A DNA stretch of 64,000 nt from Phytophthora sp. 'mugwort' (lineage: Eukaryota; Oomycota; Peronosporomycetes; Peronosporales; Peronosporaceae), in assembly GCA_033558025.1 (NCBI GenBank), contig JAUCEF010000014.1:3658001-3722000 (forward strand), given 5' to 3'. Of this stretch, positions 41,441 to 50,965 are shown piece by piece; position 1 is the stretch's first letter; each line of letters begins with the position of its first letter. Under the pieces are notes generated by a model, which was not told the origin of the DNA, ran no database searches, and was given only the letters and a program-made list of their open reading frames with translations. Both the position numbers and the translations under genes were made by a program.

Positions 41441-42535
41441 ATGGAAGGCTGCGTGGAATCGGTTTTCAGTAGGTCTACACGCATCATGGCGTCCTCCTTG
41501 GACGCTACTGCGTCGTCTACACAACTCCAAAGCAACGCTCACTCGACGGTACCCGCTCCATCGTCTTCTATATTATCTGCCAAGTCCAGCGAACCACAAA
41601 CCACTCTCGGGGGCAGCCTAGAAGCCATGCACGACGCCGTCGTCGCGACCACTCACGTGGAAGGCTCCGCTCCGCCTTCCGAGGCTTCTGGAGCATCCTC
41701 GGAGCCCGTGATAAAGCGAAAAGGAGTCGGAAAACGACTCACGGACCGACAGCGCGTGGAGATCCTGGAGTTAATGGAGAAAAGCGGTGGTAGCGTGTCA
41801 AACGCCGAGATCGCGAGACGCTACGGCATCACCCGGGCAGCCATCCAGAAACTTAAGAAAAAGGGTCCAGAGGTACGGGCTCGGTATCGTTACGGCAGCG
41901 CCGAAACCAGAGATGGTCGCAAGCGTGGAGGCTGCATATTGAGTGTGCCGTTTGAGCGGGAGCTGTTTGAATGGGTGCGAGGGCTCAAGGCACGGAAAGT
42001 ACCCGTCCCGCCGTCGCTTGTCAAGGAGAAAGCCAAGTTGTTGGTGCCCAAGTACGGACTGGGAGACTTCCGGGCGTCTAACGGGTGGTACTACAATTTC
42101 TGCAAGCGGTTCAGCTTGCCGACGGGAGTTTTGGTAGAAGAGAAACCACCGATAGCAGCCCAAGCTGCTGCAATGGATAACGCCGATACAAGCCTGGACA
42201 CTGACCAAGCTCAGCTCCAGCAACTGGCAATCAATGCACTGGAACAACAAACCTACGAGCAAATCCACCAGTATCATCAGCAGCAAATCGCTGCGATCGC
42301 GGCAGCGACGTTGCAGCAACAACAAGAGCACGTGCAGCAAGCTCAAAAACAGCACCAACGGATTCAACACCAGATTGACAGCTCACAGGGATGCCAGTCC
42401 AAGAGCGATCAGATGCTGGCGCTTCTTGACCAGCAAAACATACTGCTCGAGCGACAAAACAACATGATTGAAGAACAAACCAAGACAGTTAAAAAGCTAT
42501 TCGAAGTGGTGGCCAAGGGGGGCACCGCGCTATAG
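41441..42535 (+). CDS. CENP-B/Tc5-type HTH protein with Gln-rich C-terminus
   Basis: 364 aa. After a Ser/Thr-rich N-terminus, residues about 93-235 contain two HTH units of the CENP-B/pogo kind. The first is KRLTDRQRVEILELMEKSGG...SNAEIARRYGITRAAIQKL. The second is the Tc5-type LFEWVRGLKARKVPVPPSLV...GLGDFRASNGWYYNFCKRFS. There is no DDE nuclease domain. The C-terminal 120 residues are Gln/His-rich and helical (QQQQEHVQQAQKQHQRIQHQ). The open, intact frame and Gln-rich tail suggest a host DNA-binding protein derived from a transposase N-terminus. An alternative start is the ATG at 41486. It lies in the conserved island, not the transposon flank. Confidence 0.75.
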   Translation: MEGCVESVFSRSTRIMASSLDATASSTQLQSNAHSTVPAPSSSILSAKSSEPQTTLGGSLEAMHDAVVATTHVEGSAPPSEASGASSEPVIKRKGVGKRLTDRQRVEILELMEKSGGSVSNAEIARRYGITRAAIQKLKKKGPEVRARYRYGSAETRDGRKRGGCILSVPFERELFEWVRGLKARKVPVPPSLVKEKAKLLVPKYGLGDFRASNGWYYNFCKRFSLPTGVLVEEKPPIAAQAAAMDNADTSLDTDQAQLQQLAINALEQQTYEQIHQYHQQQIAAIAAATLQQQQEHVQQAQKQHQRIQHQIDSSQGCQSKSDQMLALLDQQNILLERQNNMIEEQTKTVKKLFEVVAKGGTAL

Positions 42536-43361
42536 TCACGGCCTCGTAGTTATTGCTACCAATAAGTTGGCTGTAGTGTATCCTTGCAGCTGCCTGAAGA
42601 TGGTAAGCAAGGCCGATGGATACTTAAAAAAAAACTAGCTTATACTTTCTGTGCAGATACGTACTCCATACCGACAACACCGTTCAAGCTGGACGACGTA
42701 CTTGGTGCATCGCCGCCTCTTTCCTTTGACGTTGCGGTCTTCTGCGTCGACTTGTCGGACGAACGGCGGGAACGGAGATAAAGGCGAAGGGCAGTCACCA
42801 TTGCTGTAGGTAGGCTACATCCTGAAGAACTGTTTCCGACAAATATCTTTCGGCAGTTGCCATCGACTGGTCGATCGCCACCTTGCTTTAAAAACTCCCT
42901 TGGCCTTCAATGCGGTCAGTCCTCGCCGTATCCTTCACGTTCGGACGGACTAACGGCGTCATGTTCGAGCTGCAGCACTGCTACCACCCAGTCACCATCG
43001 CCCAGCGCGAACATTATTTGGCACGTTCTCCCCTGCACCGGACCTACGGGTTCCAATATCGGCTACAGATCCGCTGACGGTCTTGTTAGCGTCACGTGTT
43101 CGTCTTCAGCTCACTACCACCGTCAAACACTGAGATGTTATCGTCGAGACACCTTTGCTATCCCTCGTCATAACTCGCCGGCTTGACGACTTCACCGTAG
43201 CTCTGTTGTGCTCAGTGGTCGGCTTAGACTACAGCACTCACCGCGTCGATAGTAACGTGCGCTTCGTTTACTGGTTGGGACGGTGAGAGGATGAAGAGTC
43301 CTCATCTCGAGCGAGGGAGAAATAGACATTTGTGATTGGTTATTCACCTTCAACTTGAGTC
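42536..43361. other. No gene recognised
   Basis: 826 bp between the HTH gene and the large inverted repeat. Open frames such as 42857-43186 have no motif. Just before the repeat arm, the sequence around 43331-43360 (GATTGGTTATTCACCTTCAA) is a diverged tandem copy of the first bases of the arm (GATTGGTCAATCGACTTCAA). Confidence 0.45.
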
Positions 43362-43552
43362 ATCCGCTCTCATTGATTGGTCAATCGACTTCAACTTGAC
43401 CAGCACGGAAATAGATCGCAGGCCAGGACAAGTGTTTCGCTTGCTACGAGTGGAGACAACGTGTTATATATGGTGGTACGCGCTTGGTTGACCGCGAGGA
43501 AGACTCAATAACGGCACAAAGGATATACGCTCGATTCTTACACGGAGAAACT

Positions 43553-44052
43553 TTACTGACGGAGACGACGCTTGCAGCTTGTCTTCTTGCCTGGGAAGAA
43601 CATCGGCTCGGAGGAGCGGCTGCCTTTGGTCTAGATCTGGCCGTTTGGCGGCGGTGTTCCAGTCGTGCCGCTGCTCTCGTTAGCCGTTGAGTCATCGAAT
43701 TAGGTTAGTGCTGCTCGCGTCGTTGCCTCGTTCGATAGCGGAAGATCCCTCAACCTCGCTGCCAGTATCGCTAGACTTCCACCGCATGGCAGCTCAATCG
43801 GCTCGTCGTAGTGCGCAGAACCTGAAACGCAGCTATCGTCCAGGTCAGTCGGTCATGGGTCTCGCCACAGCGTGGGAAGTCACCCTTGTCATTTGGAGCA
43901 CAGCGACTGCTCTCGTCAACGCAGCTCGACCCGGCAATATTGCTGCTAGACCCATTCGAAGGCGGCACCGTCTTGGCGATCTTGCCGTCGGGAACCGCAC
44001 CGCTGACCTTATCGATGGCACTGGATCCTTCTTAGTCGCTCCCTTTATCAAG
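43553..44052 (-). pseudogene. Decayed member of Ser-rich secreted family (left arm)
   Basis: Mirror image of 52390-52889. Minus-strand pieces in different frames resemble the neighbouring gene. One open piece reads PPSNGSSSNIAGSSCVDESS; a later piece in another frame reads GSEVEGSSAIERGNDASSTN, close to the intact protein's GSAVEGSSAIEQG. The end GKKTSCKRRLRQ resembles its TSCKRRLRRN terminus. Frameshifts and stops separate them and no signal peptide was recognised. Confidence 0.65.
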
Positions 44053-44552
44053 ACCTATTTAAACCACTAGAGCGGCCTGCTTACAGAGCTTCGAGAGCCG
44101 CTTAGACTGTGCAATTGCACAAGGAATTTCCAACAGGCCAACACGAAAGCTGATGGCGGTGCACACTAAAGAGATTGCATTGGAGGCGCTCGATACGGAC
44201 CCGTTCGACCGTTCGACGCTATATAGAGGATGGAACTGTTTGAATCCGCCAAGGTCTCCGCAGCTGTACGAGTGAACGCCGCAACTTGTTGGGCTCTCTC
44301 TTGTCTACCACGTGGAACGCCAGGCTGTGCAGCGGAACAGCACGAAAGTCTCCGCTTCGATTGATGAGAGTCAAGTCGCTCTCCACTGCAACGTGGTTCA
44401 GCTTGCTATCGCTCCTGCATAGTGTTGTCTGGATGATAAGCAAAGTCATCGACACCTTTTTCCCACGGATTGAACACCGAACTCTATTGACAGACTTACA
44501 TCAAATAATACATCGACCGCTGACTCGCGCCGACGAACGCACGTTTAACCAT

Positions 44553-45476
44553 CTAATTGCGACGCAGTCGACGCTTGCAGCTCGTGCCCGTGCTCGGGAA
44601 CGTGGCCGAGCCGCTGCTGTCCGTGGCGGCCGATGCATCCATCTGGGTCGGAATGGAGTTGCTGCCAGGTGAACTAGTCGGAGTAGTGGTCTCGCTGCCG
44701 GCTTCGCTCGTGGGGGTCGTAGCCTCGTTGCCGGCCTCACTGCCCTGGTCCTGAGGCATTGAACTCTGCGTCGTCTGGCTGGCGCTCGAGTCTGCGTCCA
44801 CCGAGCTGCCCGCGAATGACAGAGATCCTTCGCACGGCTCCGAGCCCGAGGCGCTGGTCACAATAGCCGATGAACCCGCAACATCGCTGCCGGTAGCCGA
44901 ACTGCCCGCAAGTGAGAGGGTCTCGTCGCATGGGACCGAGCCCGACGCTGACGCCAACGTCGACGCGCTGCCCAGGTCCGTGCTGTACGAGCCCTGCTGT
45001 TCCTGGCTGCCGACCGTCACGTCACTCGAGCTGCTCGACGAGCCGAACGTCGCGGGAACCGAGTTGCTGCCTTGGTCAATGGCGCTCGAGCCGTCCACGG
45101 CGCTGCCCATGTTGCTAAAGGTGATGCCCGTCTTGCCGGGGATCGAGGTCGATGCGTCGGTGCCCTGCTCAATGGCCGACGAACCCTCCACGGCGCTGCC
45201 TGTGTTTAGATCGTTGCTGCCGTTGCCGCTCGGCAAGGCCGTGTCGCTCTTACTCGGGTACGATGTGGACGCCGAGTTGGAGGCGGTGCTCAGGTCGAGG
45301 GCCGACGATGCGTCCACCGACATTGGTGTCTCCTGCACGACGGACTCGCTCGACGGCGTGGCAGTGGTGGCCGACGGCAGCTTCACACCGCCGCCGTAGC
45401 CCTGTTCGATGGCAGTGACGCTGTTCATGGCCACAGCGGCCGCCACAAGCAGAGATAACGTCTTCCAGGATAGCAT
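44553..45476 (-). CDS. Ser-rich secreted protein, left-arm copy
   Basis: 307 aa, encoding the same protein as 50966-51889. The N-terminus MLSWKTLSLLVAAAVAMNSV is a clear signal peptide with likely cleavage after TA near residue 23, leaving IEQGYGGGVKLPSA. The rest is low-complexity Ser/Thr/Ala/Gly/Asp with repeated SAVEGSSAIEQGTD / SAVDGSSAIDQGSN units and GSEPCEGSLSFAGSS-type units with isolated Cys. The C-terminus is TSCKRRLRRN. There is no RXLR motif near the N-terminus; the RRLR at the C-terminus is not in the effector position. It may be a secreted or wall-associated protein. Function unknown. Confidence 0.85.
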   Translation of the reverse strand: MLSWKTLSLLVAAAVAMNSVTAIEQGYGGGVKLPSATTATPSSESVVQETPMSVDASSALDLSTASNSASTSYPSKSDTALPSGNGSNDLNTGSAVEGSSAIEQGTDASTSIPGKTGITFSNMGSAVDGSSAIDQGSNSVPATFGSSSSSSDVTVGSQEQQGSYSTDLGSASTLASASGSVPCDETLSLAGSSATGSDVAGSSAIVTSASGSEPCEGSLSFAGSSVDADSSASQTTQSSMPQDQGSEAGNEATTPTSEAGSETTTPTSSPGSNSIPTQMDASAATDSSGSATFPSTGTSCKRRLRRN

Positions 45477-45537
45477 CGTTCAGGTGGTGGTGATTGAATC
45501 TCTAGTTATAGTGCAGTGTGATGTGTTGTGAATACCG

Positions 45538-45557
45538 AAGCAAATTGGAGAATGAGC
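45538..45557 (-). promoter_or_regulatory. Oomycete initiator, left-arm copy
   Basis: On the minus strand the sequence is GCTCATTCTCCAATTTGCTT, which fits every position of the known oomycete core promoter consensus GCTCATTYYNCAWTTTNYYY. It ends 62 bp upstream of the start codon at 45476. It is conserved in the right arm. Confidence 0.85.
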
Positions 45558-45648
45558 TTCAGATTGATCGATCCAGAAGAATGAGTCAAGTGAGGCACAC
45601 TGAGTGCCCCGAGACCTAGCTGACCCACACAGACGCGAACGATACCTG

Positions 45649-46041
45649 TCACGTCGCCACGTTGCTCAGATCCAGCTGGACGATCAATTCTTTATCCAGT
45701 ACGGCATCAGTCGAGCACTCGGCCATGAACCGCGAGAGAGTGTCAATGAATTCATGGAAATGGACGGGCGCACAGGCATGTGGGGCAACAGCAACGCACG
45801 CCCGGAGGCCGTCGACAGCCGTACAATCGATCGAAGTGGCTGAAGCACCTGCCGGCACGAACGCCAGGCAGCCGGGTCTGCAGAACGTTCCAAACGGTGA
45901 GGGTCGTAGCTGGCATGGCAGGGGTTCACTTGGCCTTGCTGCTGCGGCGAGGTCGACGATCCGAAGTTTCTTGCGTCGAGATTGCGCACGCCTATCGTTG
46001 GCTGGCAGGGGAGAACGAGACGTGTGCATTGCGCATCGCAT
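45649..46041 (-). CDS. Uncertain ORF in left repeat arm
   Basis: 130 codons, beginning MRCAMHTSRSPLPANDRRAQ, with no recognised domain. Its counterpart in the right arm (50403-50735) diverges in its last codons because of a 2-bp length difference. The opposite strand is also open here, so this may be a chance frame in the divergent promoter region. Kept at low confidence because it is duplicated with the gene. Confidence 0.2.
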   Translation of the reverse strand: MRCAMHTSRSPLPANDRRAQSRRKKLRIVDLAAAARPSEPLPCQLRPSPFGTFCRPGCLAFVPAGASATSIDCTAVDGLRACVAVAPHACAPVHFHEFIDTLSRFMAECSTDAVLDKELIVQLDLSNVAT

Positions 46042-46069
46042 CTGTCATGGCGAGCTTGTGCGTGTCCGA

Positions 46070-46582
46070 ACTAACGTCAGCCTCATGACAAGTCGAGAGC
46101 TCAGGGATTTGCACCTACAACCGGACGGAAAAGCCGGTAGTACAGTCGACTCGGTTGGGAAACGAGGAGTTTTAAAGACCGGACACCTTATGACACTTGG
46201 CCACAAAGTCGGCGGGTATTGGTCACATGTAGAGGCAGTCGTACTACATGTACCGTATTATTACTATAATACGACTCGTACTACGTCGTAGAGCTCTTCC
46301 CAGCATTTGTTTCCGTCCAAAGGCCTCTACGATGTGCCACCTTGATTACAATGTGGTAATTCTCGACTGCTTGCCTCCTGCGCCTTGTGGTTGACACTCG
46401 CGCGCTTATAGTTAAATTCACCTTATCACTTGCAAACACAACAACTTGAACCATCTCGACAGTACTAAGTATACTACAGCCGCTGTACGTTTCTCGCTTC
46501 CCTAGGTGGTGATCCAAGCTGTATCATGTGAAGGCTCGAGCGGTCGCGACCACCCACATCTCTCACACCGTCTCCGCTCGTA
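46070..46582. other. Intergenic, promoter of membrane-protein gene
   Basis: 513 bp between the inner edge of the left arm and the 692-codon gene. It contains an imperfect AT-rich palindrome, CGTATTATTACTATAATACG, near 46255. No gene was recognised. Confidence 0.5.
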
Positions 46583-48661
46583 ATGCACTGGAAGCTGCGA
46601 CTAATACTGGATGCGTTCGTGTTGCTGCTATTGCTAGCGCTAGACGTTCGGGATCTGTGGTACAAGACGCAATGGCTCGGACCAAGTGACGCCTTCGCCT
46701 TCACCATCAAGAACTCTGTGCTGCTACTGGACCTGTCTCCAGCAGATGAGAAACCTTCGATCAAGAGCTTAACCGGGTGGCGCGCCTTCCACGATACGTG
46801 CAGCGATCTGCGAGCTCTTAGTGACAGTAGTCAGGGCGGAAACGTTCATTTTCATGACTACTTTCACGTCCTGGCGGCCAATTGCTCGGCCCCGGACGGG
46901 TTGACGGAAGAGATGACACCTGAGCTCTCGACGATGGTTCTCATTAGTGATATGCGCGCCGATGCCATGGCTTGGGCAGCCTGCAATTTGCTCTACATTT
47001 CACGCCGTCCGCCGCTGTGCCAGGACGTGATGGTCTCGAGATTTTTGCACAAGTATCGACTCGCATCGCCTGTCATAACTAACGGTATGATGGCTCCGCC
47101 CATGTCAGGTGCTGAACGCGAACTCAGGGCGTTGCTGGATATGATTGGTAAGAGTGTGCCTCTTAGTAGAGTGGTGTGCGTTGGAGGTGTTGCACTTCCT
47201 TCCAGTGAGCAGCAACCAGACCAGCAGGAGCCTTTGAGGCGGATCTTTGGCTGTGCCAGTCCAGATATTCCTGGTAAAAGTGCGACGTTCGTCGGACATT
47301 TCGCGACGGGTTTAGCAACATTACTGATGGACAAGGCGCGGCTTACGGCGGATGAAGTCAATATGTTGGGTATGCGCTTCATATTTCGCCAGAATGCCGT
47401 TCGAGGCTACAATTATCTTGCCGTACCGTCAACAGCGTCGAACTACTCGTCTTTTCAAGGAAGACTGGAGGTGACCACGACACTCAATTTGAGCTGCTCC
47501 GGTTTCCTCTACAATGTGATAATTCTGGTTGATGTGGTGCTATTGGTGCTGCACGCATGGACGGCGGTCGAATTACTGGAACGACTCGTACTCCCACCAT
47601 TATTGCGCACTCCTACAAAGCAAGAGATGCGAGACCTGGTCGAAGGTGAAGGACGCTCGACTCTCTTTGCGTGCTCACTGGCGCACAGCTCGCCCGTCGC
47701 GGCCCTCACGTTTCTGTCTGCGCTTCTTTCGTGGCTTCTCCTGCTCCCTCACACCGTTGTGTGGACTCTCAGCAACGATGAACTGTCCTTTTCCATTGCT
47801 TCGATCCACACAGTCCTTTCATGGCTGCGGGCGTGGCAGTTGCTGTTGCTACTGGTACATTCGCTATGGGGTTTCTTCGTCTTTGTTGATGAAGGACGCG
47901 CGTACATGTTAGCGACGCGTACGTTTGTATCAAGCAGCGAATTAGTCGCCGCCGTGGCTGTCGCAGGCATTCTCCTTCGAAGCCGTTTGCTATCGGTTCT
48001 ACCTACGAAGCACGAGATGGAGCTCCAGCGGATCGTGGACAACGCCACGTTTCCGGGTCGTTCGGCAATTAGCAATGCCTTTGAAGACAGGATCCACTTG
48101 CTACCAGCTCGAACGCAGACGTCAGTATTGTGGATGATCTACACGCCATTGATCGAGTTGCTGCTACTCTCGATGCTGATCGTGGGCGTCGGTTTAGCTG
48201 CTCGTTATCTGTTCCACGAGTCTCGACGTCGAAGGGCTTCAACTGAAGCGGTGACTGCTCTCCAGGAAGCTGAACCGTTGTCATCACGGGTTGGGAGTCA
48301 GAGACCCTCGATCTCTGGATTCTCATCTGCCCAGGCGGCAATGGCCGGGTACAAGCGTCTCCCGTTGGAAGAACTACTTGACGTGCCGATTCGCTCGAAA
48401 TATCTTGTTCGCAGCGGCGGCCTTGGAGCATTGGAGAAGACCGTAGGCGACGAGCAGTTCCTCTCGCCAATGCAGTATCTATCGCATGGCGTGTTGCTGG
48501 AAAACGACCGCTTTCTGAGCACACGAAGGGGTTTCTATCGCGTGCTGCCCGTGCAAGAATTCATGGACGTTGACATCGGTCGACGGCGCTGGGAAGCGCC
48601 TGGCGAGGAGACCAACGGGTCTCCCAAGCGCCGTAGATACACTTCAAACTTTGTAGATTAA
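46583..48661 (+). CDS. Multi-pass membrane protein, unknown family
   Basis: 692 aa, single exon. A signal-anchor-like segment (about 5-23, LILDAFVLLLLLALDV) is followed by a large presumably extracytosolic domain (about 25-305). A cluster of about five membrane segments follows: LYNVIILVDVVLLVLHAW near 315, VAALTFLSALLSWLLLLPH near 375, WLRAWQLLLLLVHSLWGFFV near 415, one near 455, and LIELLLLSMLIVGVGLAARY near 535. The C-terminal about 140 residues are hydrophilic. I do not recognise the family. The long open frame and clear topology make it a real gene. It is the main content of the spacer between the two inverted-repeat arms. Confidence 0.8.
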   Translation: MHWKLRLILDAFVLLLLLALDVRDLWYKTQWLGPSDAFAFTIKNSVLLLDLSPADEKPSIKSLTGWRAFHDTCSDLRALSDSSQGGNVHFHDYFHVLAANCSAPDGLTEEMTPELSTMVLISDMRADAMAWAACNLLYISRRPPLCQDVMVSRFLHKYRLASPVITNGMMAPPMSGAERELRALLDMIGKSVPLSRVVCVGGVALPSSEQQPDQQEPLRRIFGCASPDIPGKSATFVGHFATGLATLLMDKARLTADEVNMLGMRFIFRQNAVRGYNYLAVPSTASNYSSFQGRLEVTTTLNLSCSGFLYNVIILVDVVLLVLHAWTAVELLERLVLPPLLRTPTKQEMRDLVEGEGRSTLFACSLAHSSPVAALTFLSALLSWLLLLPHTVVWTLSNDELSFSIASIHTVLSWLRAWQLLLLLVHSLWGFFVFVDEGRAYMLATRTFVSSSELVAAVAVAGILLRSRLLSVLPTKHEMELQRIVDNATFPGRSAISNAFEDRIHLLPARTQTSVLWMIYTPLIELLLLSMLIVGVGLAARYLFHESRRRRASTEAVTALQEAEPLSSRVGSQRPSISGFSSAQAAMAGYKRLPLEELLDVPIRSKYLVRSGGLGALEKTVGDEQFLSPMQYLSHGVLLENDRFLSTRRGFYRVLPVQEFMDVDIGRRRWEAPGEETNGSPKRRRYTSNFVD

Positions 48662-49471
48662 GGCTTGTTTATTAAGCGCAATAGCACAAGCCGTCCTCTC
48701 CACCCAAGCAATACGTCAGTCCATGAGCCATCGACCGCTACTCTCTGTTCGATCACTGACTTGGCCCAGCCGCGTTGCAGTCGCTCACGGACTCCCTGTT
48801 TGCTGGCAGTTGAGAAGACCTCGCAGCTTCAGCTGACAGCAATGCATGCTGTATGCTCTCGTCCGGAAAATACTGCTGAACTTTGCAGCCATCCGGATAA
48901 TATGAAACCGAACTTTCCCGGACTCGACGAACGCGCCGCGAAACCAGCCGGCGATCATTTCGCCAGTCTGTTTCTCGTGGCTAGCCGACTGTGCTGAAGG
49001 GAGCCATGTGAACCACGACCAGCTTCGCCTTCACTTCGTGGTCGTGCCGCGACGTGAGAGCAGATGCCAGTTTGTTTCTGGGTTCACTGGACCGACGTCT
49101 CGTTTCGTTTCGGTGTGCGCGGGTGGACCAGACCAGCTCCACTCCACTAGTCGTATCGTTCTTCCTGGCTGACACCAGGACGCTTATGCGCGCTGACGGC
49201 GATGTCTGTCCTGGGTTCCGACCTGCGTATCCATGGGTGCGATGCGATCAGAGCACGCGGAGATTTAGAACGTTCAATCTGTGGGCAAACAGCTTCCTCA
49301 TCCTGGACAGCGAGTAACAAATGAGCCGAGACCCTTTCGTCTTCTTGGCATCGCGTAACTTTTTCGGTTTCGTTAGGTTCAGTATGCTCTCCGGACTCTT
49401 TAGCCTTCCCTTCGTGTCCCTACTGTTCTGCAGTGATAAGACGACAGAAACTCAGTTCAACTTGTCCGAAA
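48662..49471. other. No gene recognised
   Basis: 810 bp between the membrane-protein gene and the initiator of the next secreted-protein gene. Short open frames (for example 49054-49317) have no motif. Confidence 0.45.
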
Positions 49472-49490
49472 GCTCATTCCTCAACTTACC
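49472..49490 (+). promoter_or_regulatory. Oomycete initiator-like element
   Basis: GCTCATTCCTCAACTTACC agrees with the oomycete initiator GCTCATTYYNCAWTTT except for one C in the TTT. It ends 42 bp upstream of the start codon at 49533. The same element, in perfect form, precedes the related genes in the repeat arms. Confidence 0.7.
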
Positions 49491-49532
49491 AAGCCACTTG
49501 CAGCTCAAAGCTTCACTCTAGTAATCCTGCTC

Positions 49533-50195
49533 ATGCTATCCTTTAAAGCTCTCTCGCTTGTTGTCGCGGCTGCCGTCGCCATGAATGGCGTCGTGGGTCT
49601 CAATCAAGGCTATGGAGGTGGCATCTGGACCACCGCACCCACAACTGCCACGCCGACGGCGACCGAAAGCTCCAGCGACCAACAACAGACAGACAGTCAG
49701 GAGTATTCGCAGTCCAGTGACGACAGCACCGGCAGCAATATTGACACTGGAACTCAGGTTGATGGCTCATCCGTCAGTGGTGATGCGTACCCCGGCGAAA
49801 CTACAAGCCCCGACAGCAGCTATGGAAATAGTTTGAGCTGGGACGGCTCGGAGATCAATGGTGGAAGTGGATCCTTCCCGGGTGGCAAAATCACCAGTGG
49901 CGACAGCAGTAATGTCTATATTGAAGTGCCATCAGGATCAGAAGATGGTAGCATTGCTGTGCCGCCCCCTTCTGGCAGTGACGGTATCGATGTGTTGCCC
50001 ACCAGCGGAATCAGCAGCGCAAGCATCGATCTTTCCCCCGTGAAGGGGGCTAACTACCCGCCTTCAAGTACCTCTGGCAGCAACAGCGACAGCTCCACGG
50101 AAGGTGAAGACAGCGCTACGGCTGAGGGCGGTGACGACACTCAGAACCCCCCGAAGGATGGCTGCCACGTCCGCACTCGTCGTCTTCGTCAGTAG
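49533..50195 (+). CDS. Ser-rich secreted protein, spacer paralogue
   Basis: 220 aa. The signal peptide MLSFKALSLVVAAAVAMNGV and mature start LNQGYGGGIWTTAPTTATPT closely parallel the arm genes (MLSWKTLSLLVAAAVAMNSV, IEQGYGGG). The body is Ser/Gly/Asp-rich (SYGNSLSWDGSEINGGSGSF) and the end CHVRTRRLRQ parallels CKRRLRRN. The middle sequence is diverged, so it is an older duplicate than the two arm copies. Secretion is well supported; function is unknown. Confidence 0.82.
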   Translation: MLSFKALSLVVAAAVAMNGVVGLNQGYGGGIWTTAPTTATPTATESSSDQQQTDSQEYSQSSDDSTGSNIDTGTQVDGSSVSGDAYPGETTSPDSSYGNSLSWDGSEINGGSGSFPGGKITSGDSSNVYIEVPSGSEDGSIAVPPPSGSDGIDVLPTSGISSASIDLSPVKGANYPPSSTSGSNSDSSTEGEDSATAEGGDDTQNPPKDGCHVRTRRLRQ

Positions 50196-50374
50196 GAGAA
50201 CGAAATCACGTTTTTAGCTTGTTCAGTTCTTTTCATGAGCGTTCCGATTACGTATAGATGATCAGAACAGAAGTAGTGTACGAAAGCGGGTAGAGTGTGT
50301 GCCAACAATCTCTTTGTGTTAAGTATCCGCGGGTGCCATCTCAGATTTCTTAGTCAATTTTCGAGATGTTGTAG
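50196..50374. other. Intergenic, 3' flank and inner repeat edge
   Basis: Short interval between the spacer paralogue and the right arm. No feature recognised. Confidence 0.5.
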
Positions 50375-50402
50375 TCGGACACGCACAAGCTCGCCATGGC
50401 AG

Positions 50403-50735
50403 ATGCGATGCGCAATGCACACGTCTCGTTCTCCCCTGCCAGCCAACGATAGGCGTGCGCAATCTCGACGCAAGAAACTTCGGATCGTCGACCTCGCCGC
50501 AGCAGCAAGGCCAAGTGAACCCCTGCCATACCAGCTACGACCCTCACCGTTTGGAACGTTCTGCAGACCCGGCTGCCTGGCGTTCGTGCCGGCAGGTGCT
50601 TCAGCCACTTCGATCGATTGTACGGCTGTCGACGGCCTCCGGGCGTGCGTTGCTGTTGCCCCACATGCCTGTGCGCCCGTCCATTTCCATGAATTCATTG
50701 ACACTCTCGCGGTTCATGGCCGAGTGCTCGACTGA
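50403..50735 (+). CDS. Uncertain ORF in right repeat arm
   Basis: Counterpart of 45649-46041. It differs by one residue (PYQL here, PCQL there) and has a different C-terminus after the 2-bp length difference. No domain recognised; it may be a chance frame. Confidence 0.2.
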   Translation: MRCAMHTSRSPLPANDRRAQSRRKKLRIVDLAAAARPSEPLPYQLRPSPFGTFCRPGCLAFVPAGASATSIDCTAVDGLRACVAVAPHACAPVHFHEFIDTLAVHGRVLD

Positions 50736-50884
50736 TGCCGTACTGGATAAAGAATTGATCGTCCAGCTGGATCTGAGCAACGTGGCGACGTGACAGGTAT
50801 CGTTCGCGTCTGTGTGGGTCAGCTAGGTCTCGGGGCACTCAGTGTGCCTCACTTGACTCATTCTTCTGGATCGATCAATCTGAA

Positions 50885-50904
50885 GCTCATTCTCCAATTT
50901 GCTT
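50885..50904 (+). promoter_or_regulatory. Oomycete initiator, right-arm copy
   Basis: GCTCATTCTCCAATTTGCTT matches the oomycete initiator consensus at all specified positions. It ends 61 bp upstream of the start codon at 50966, a typical distance for these compact promoters. Confidence 0.88.
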
Positions 50905-50965
50905 CGGTATTCACAACACATCACACTGCACTATAACTAGAGATTCAATCACCACCACCTGAACG

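Larger units (their letters stand above)
43362..46069. repeat. Left arm of 2.7-kb inverted repeat
   Basis: 2708 bp, the reverse complement of 50375-53080. Positions pair to a constant sum of 96442 over the outer part and 96444 inside a 2-bp length difference near 45735. By eye there are only a handful of substitutions. Outer edge: ATCCGCTCTC begins the match at 43362, and the base before it differs from the right arm. Inner edge: the match ends after GTGTCCGA at 46069. The arm includes one intact secreted-protein gene and one decayed relative. Confidence 0.95.
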
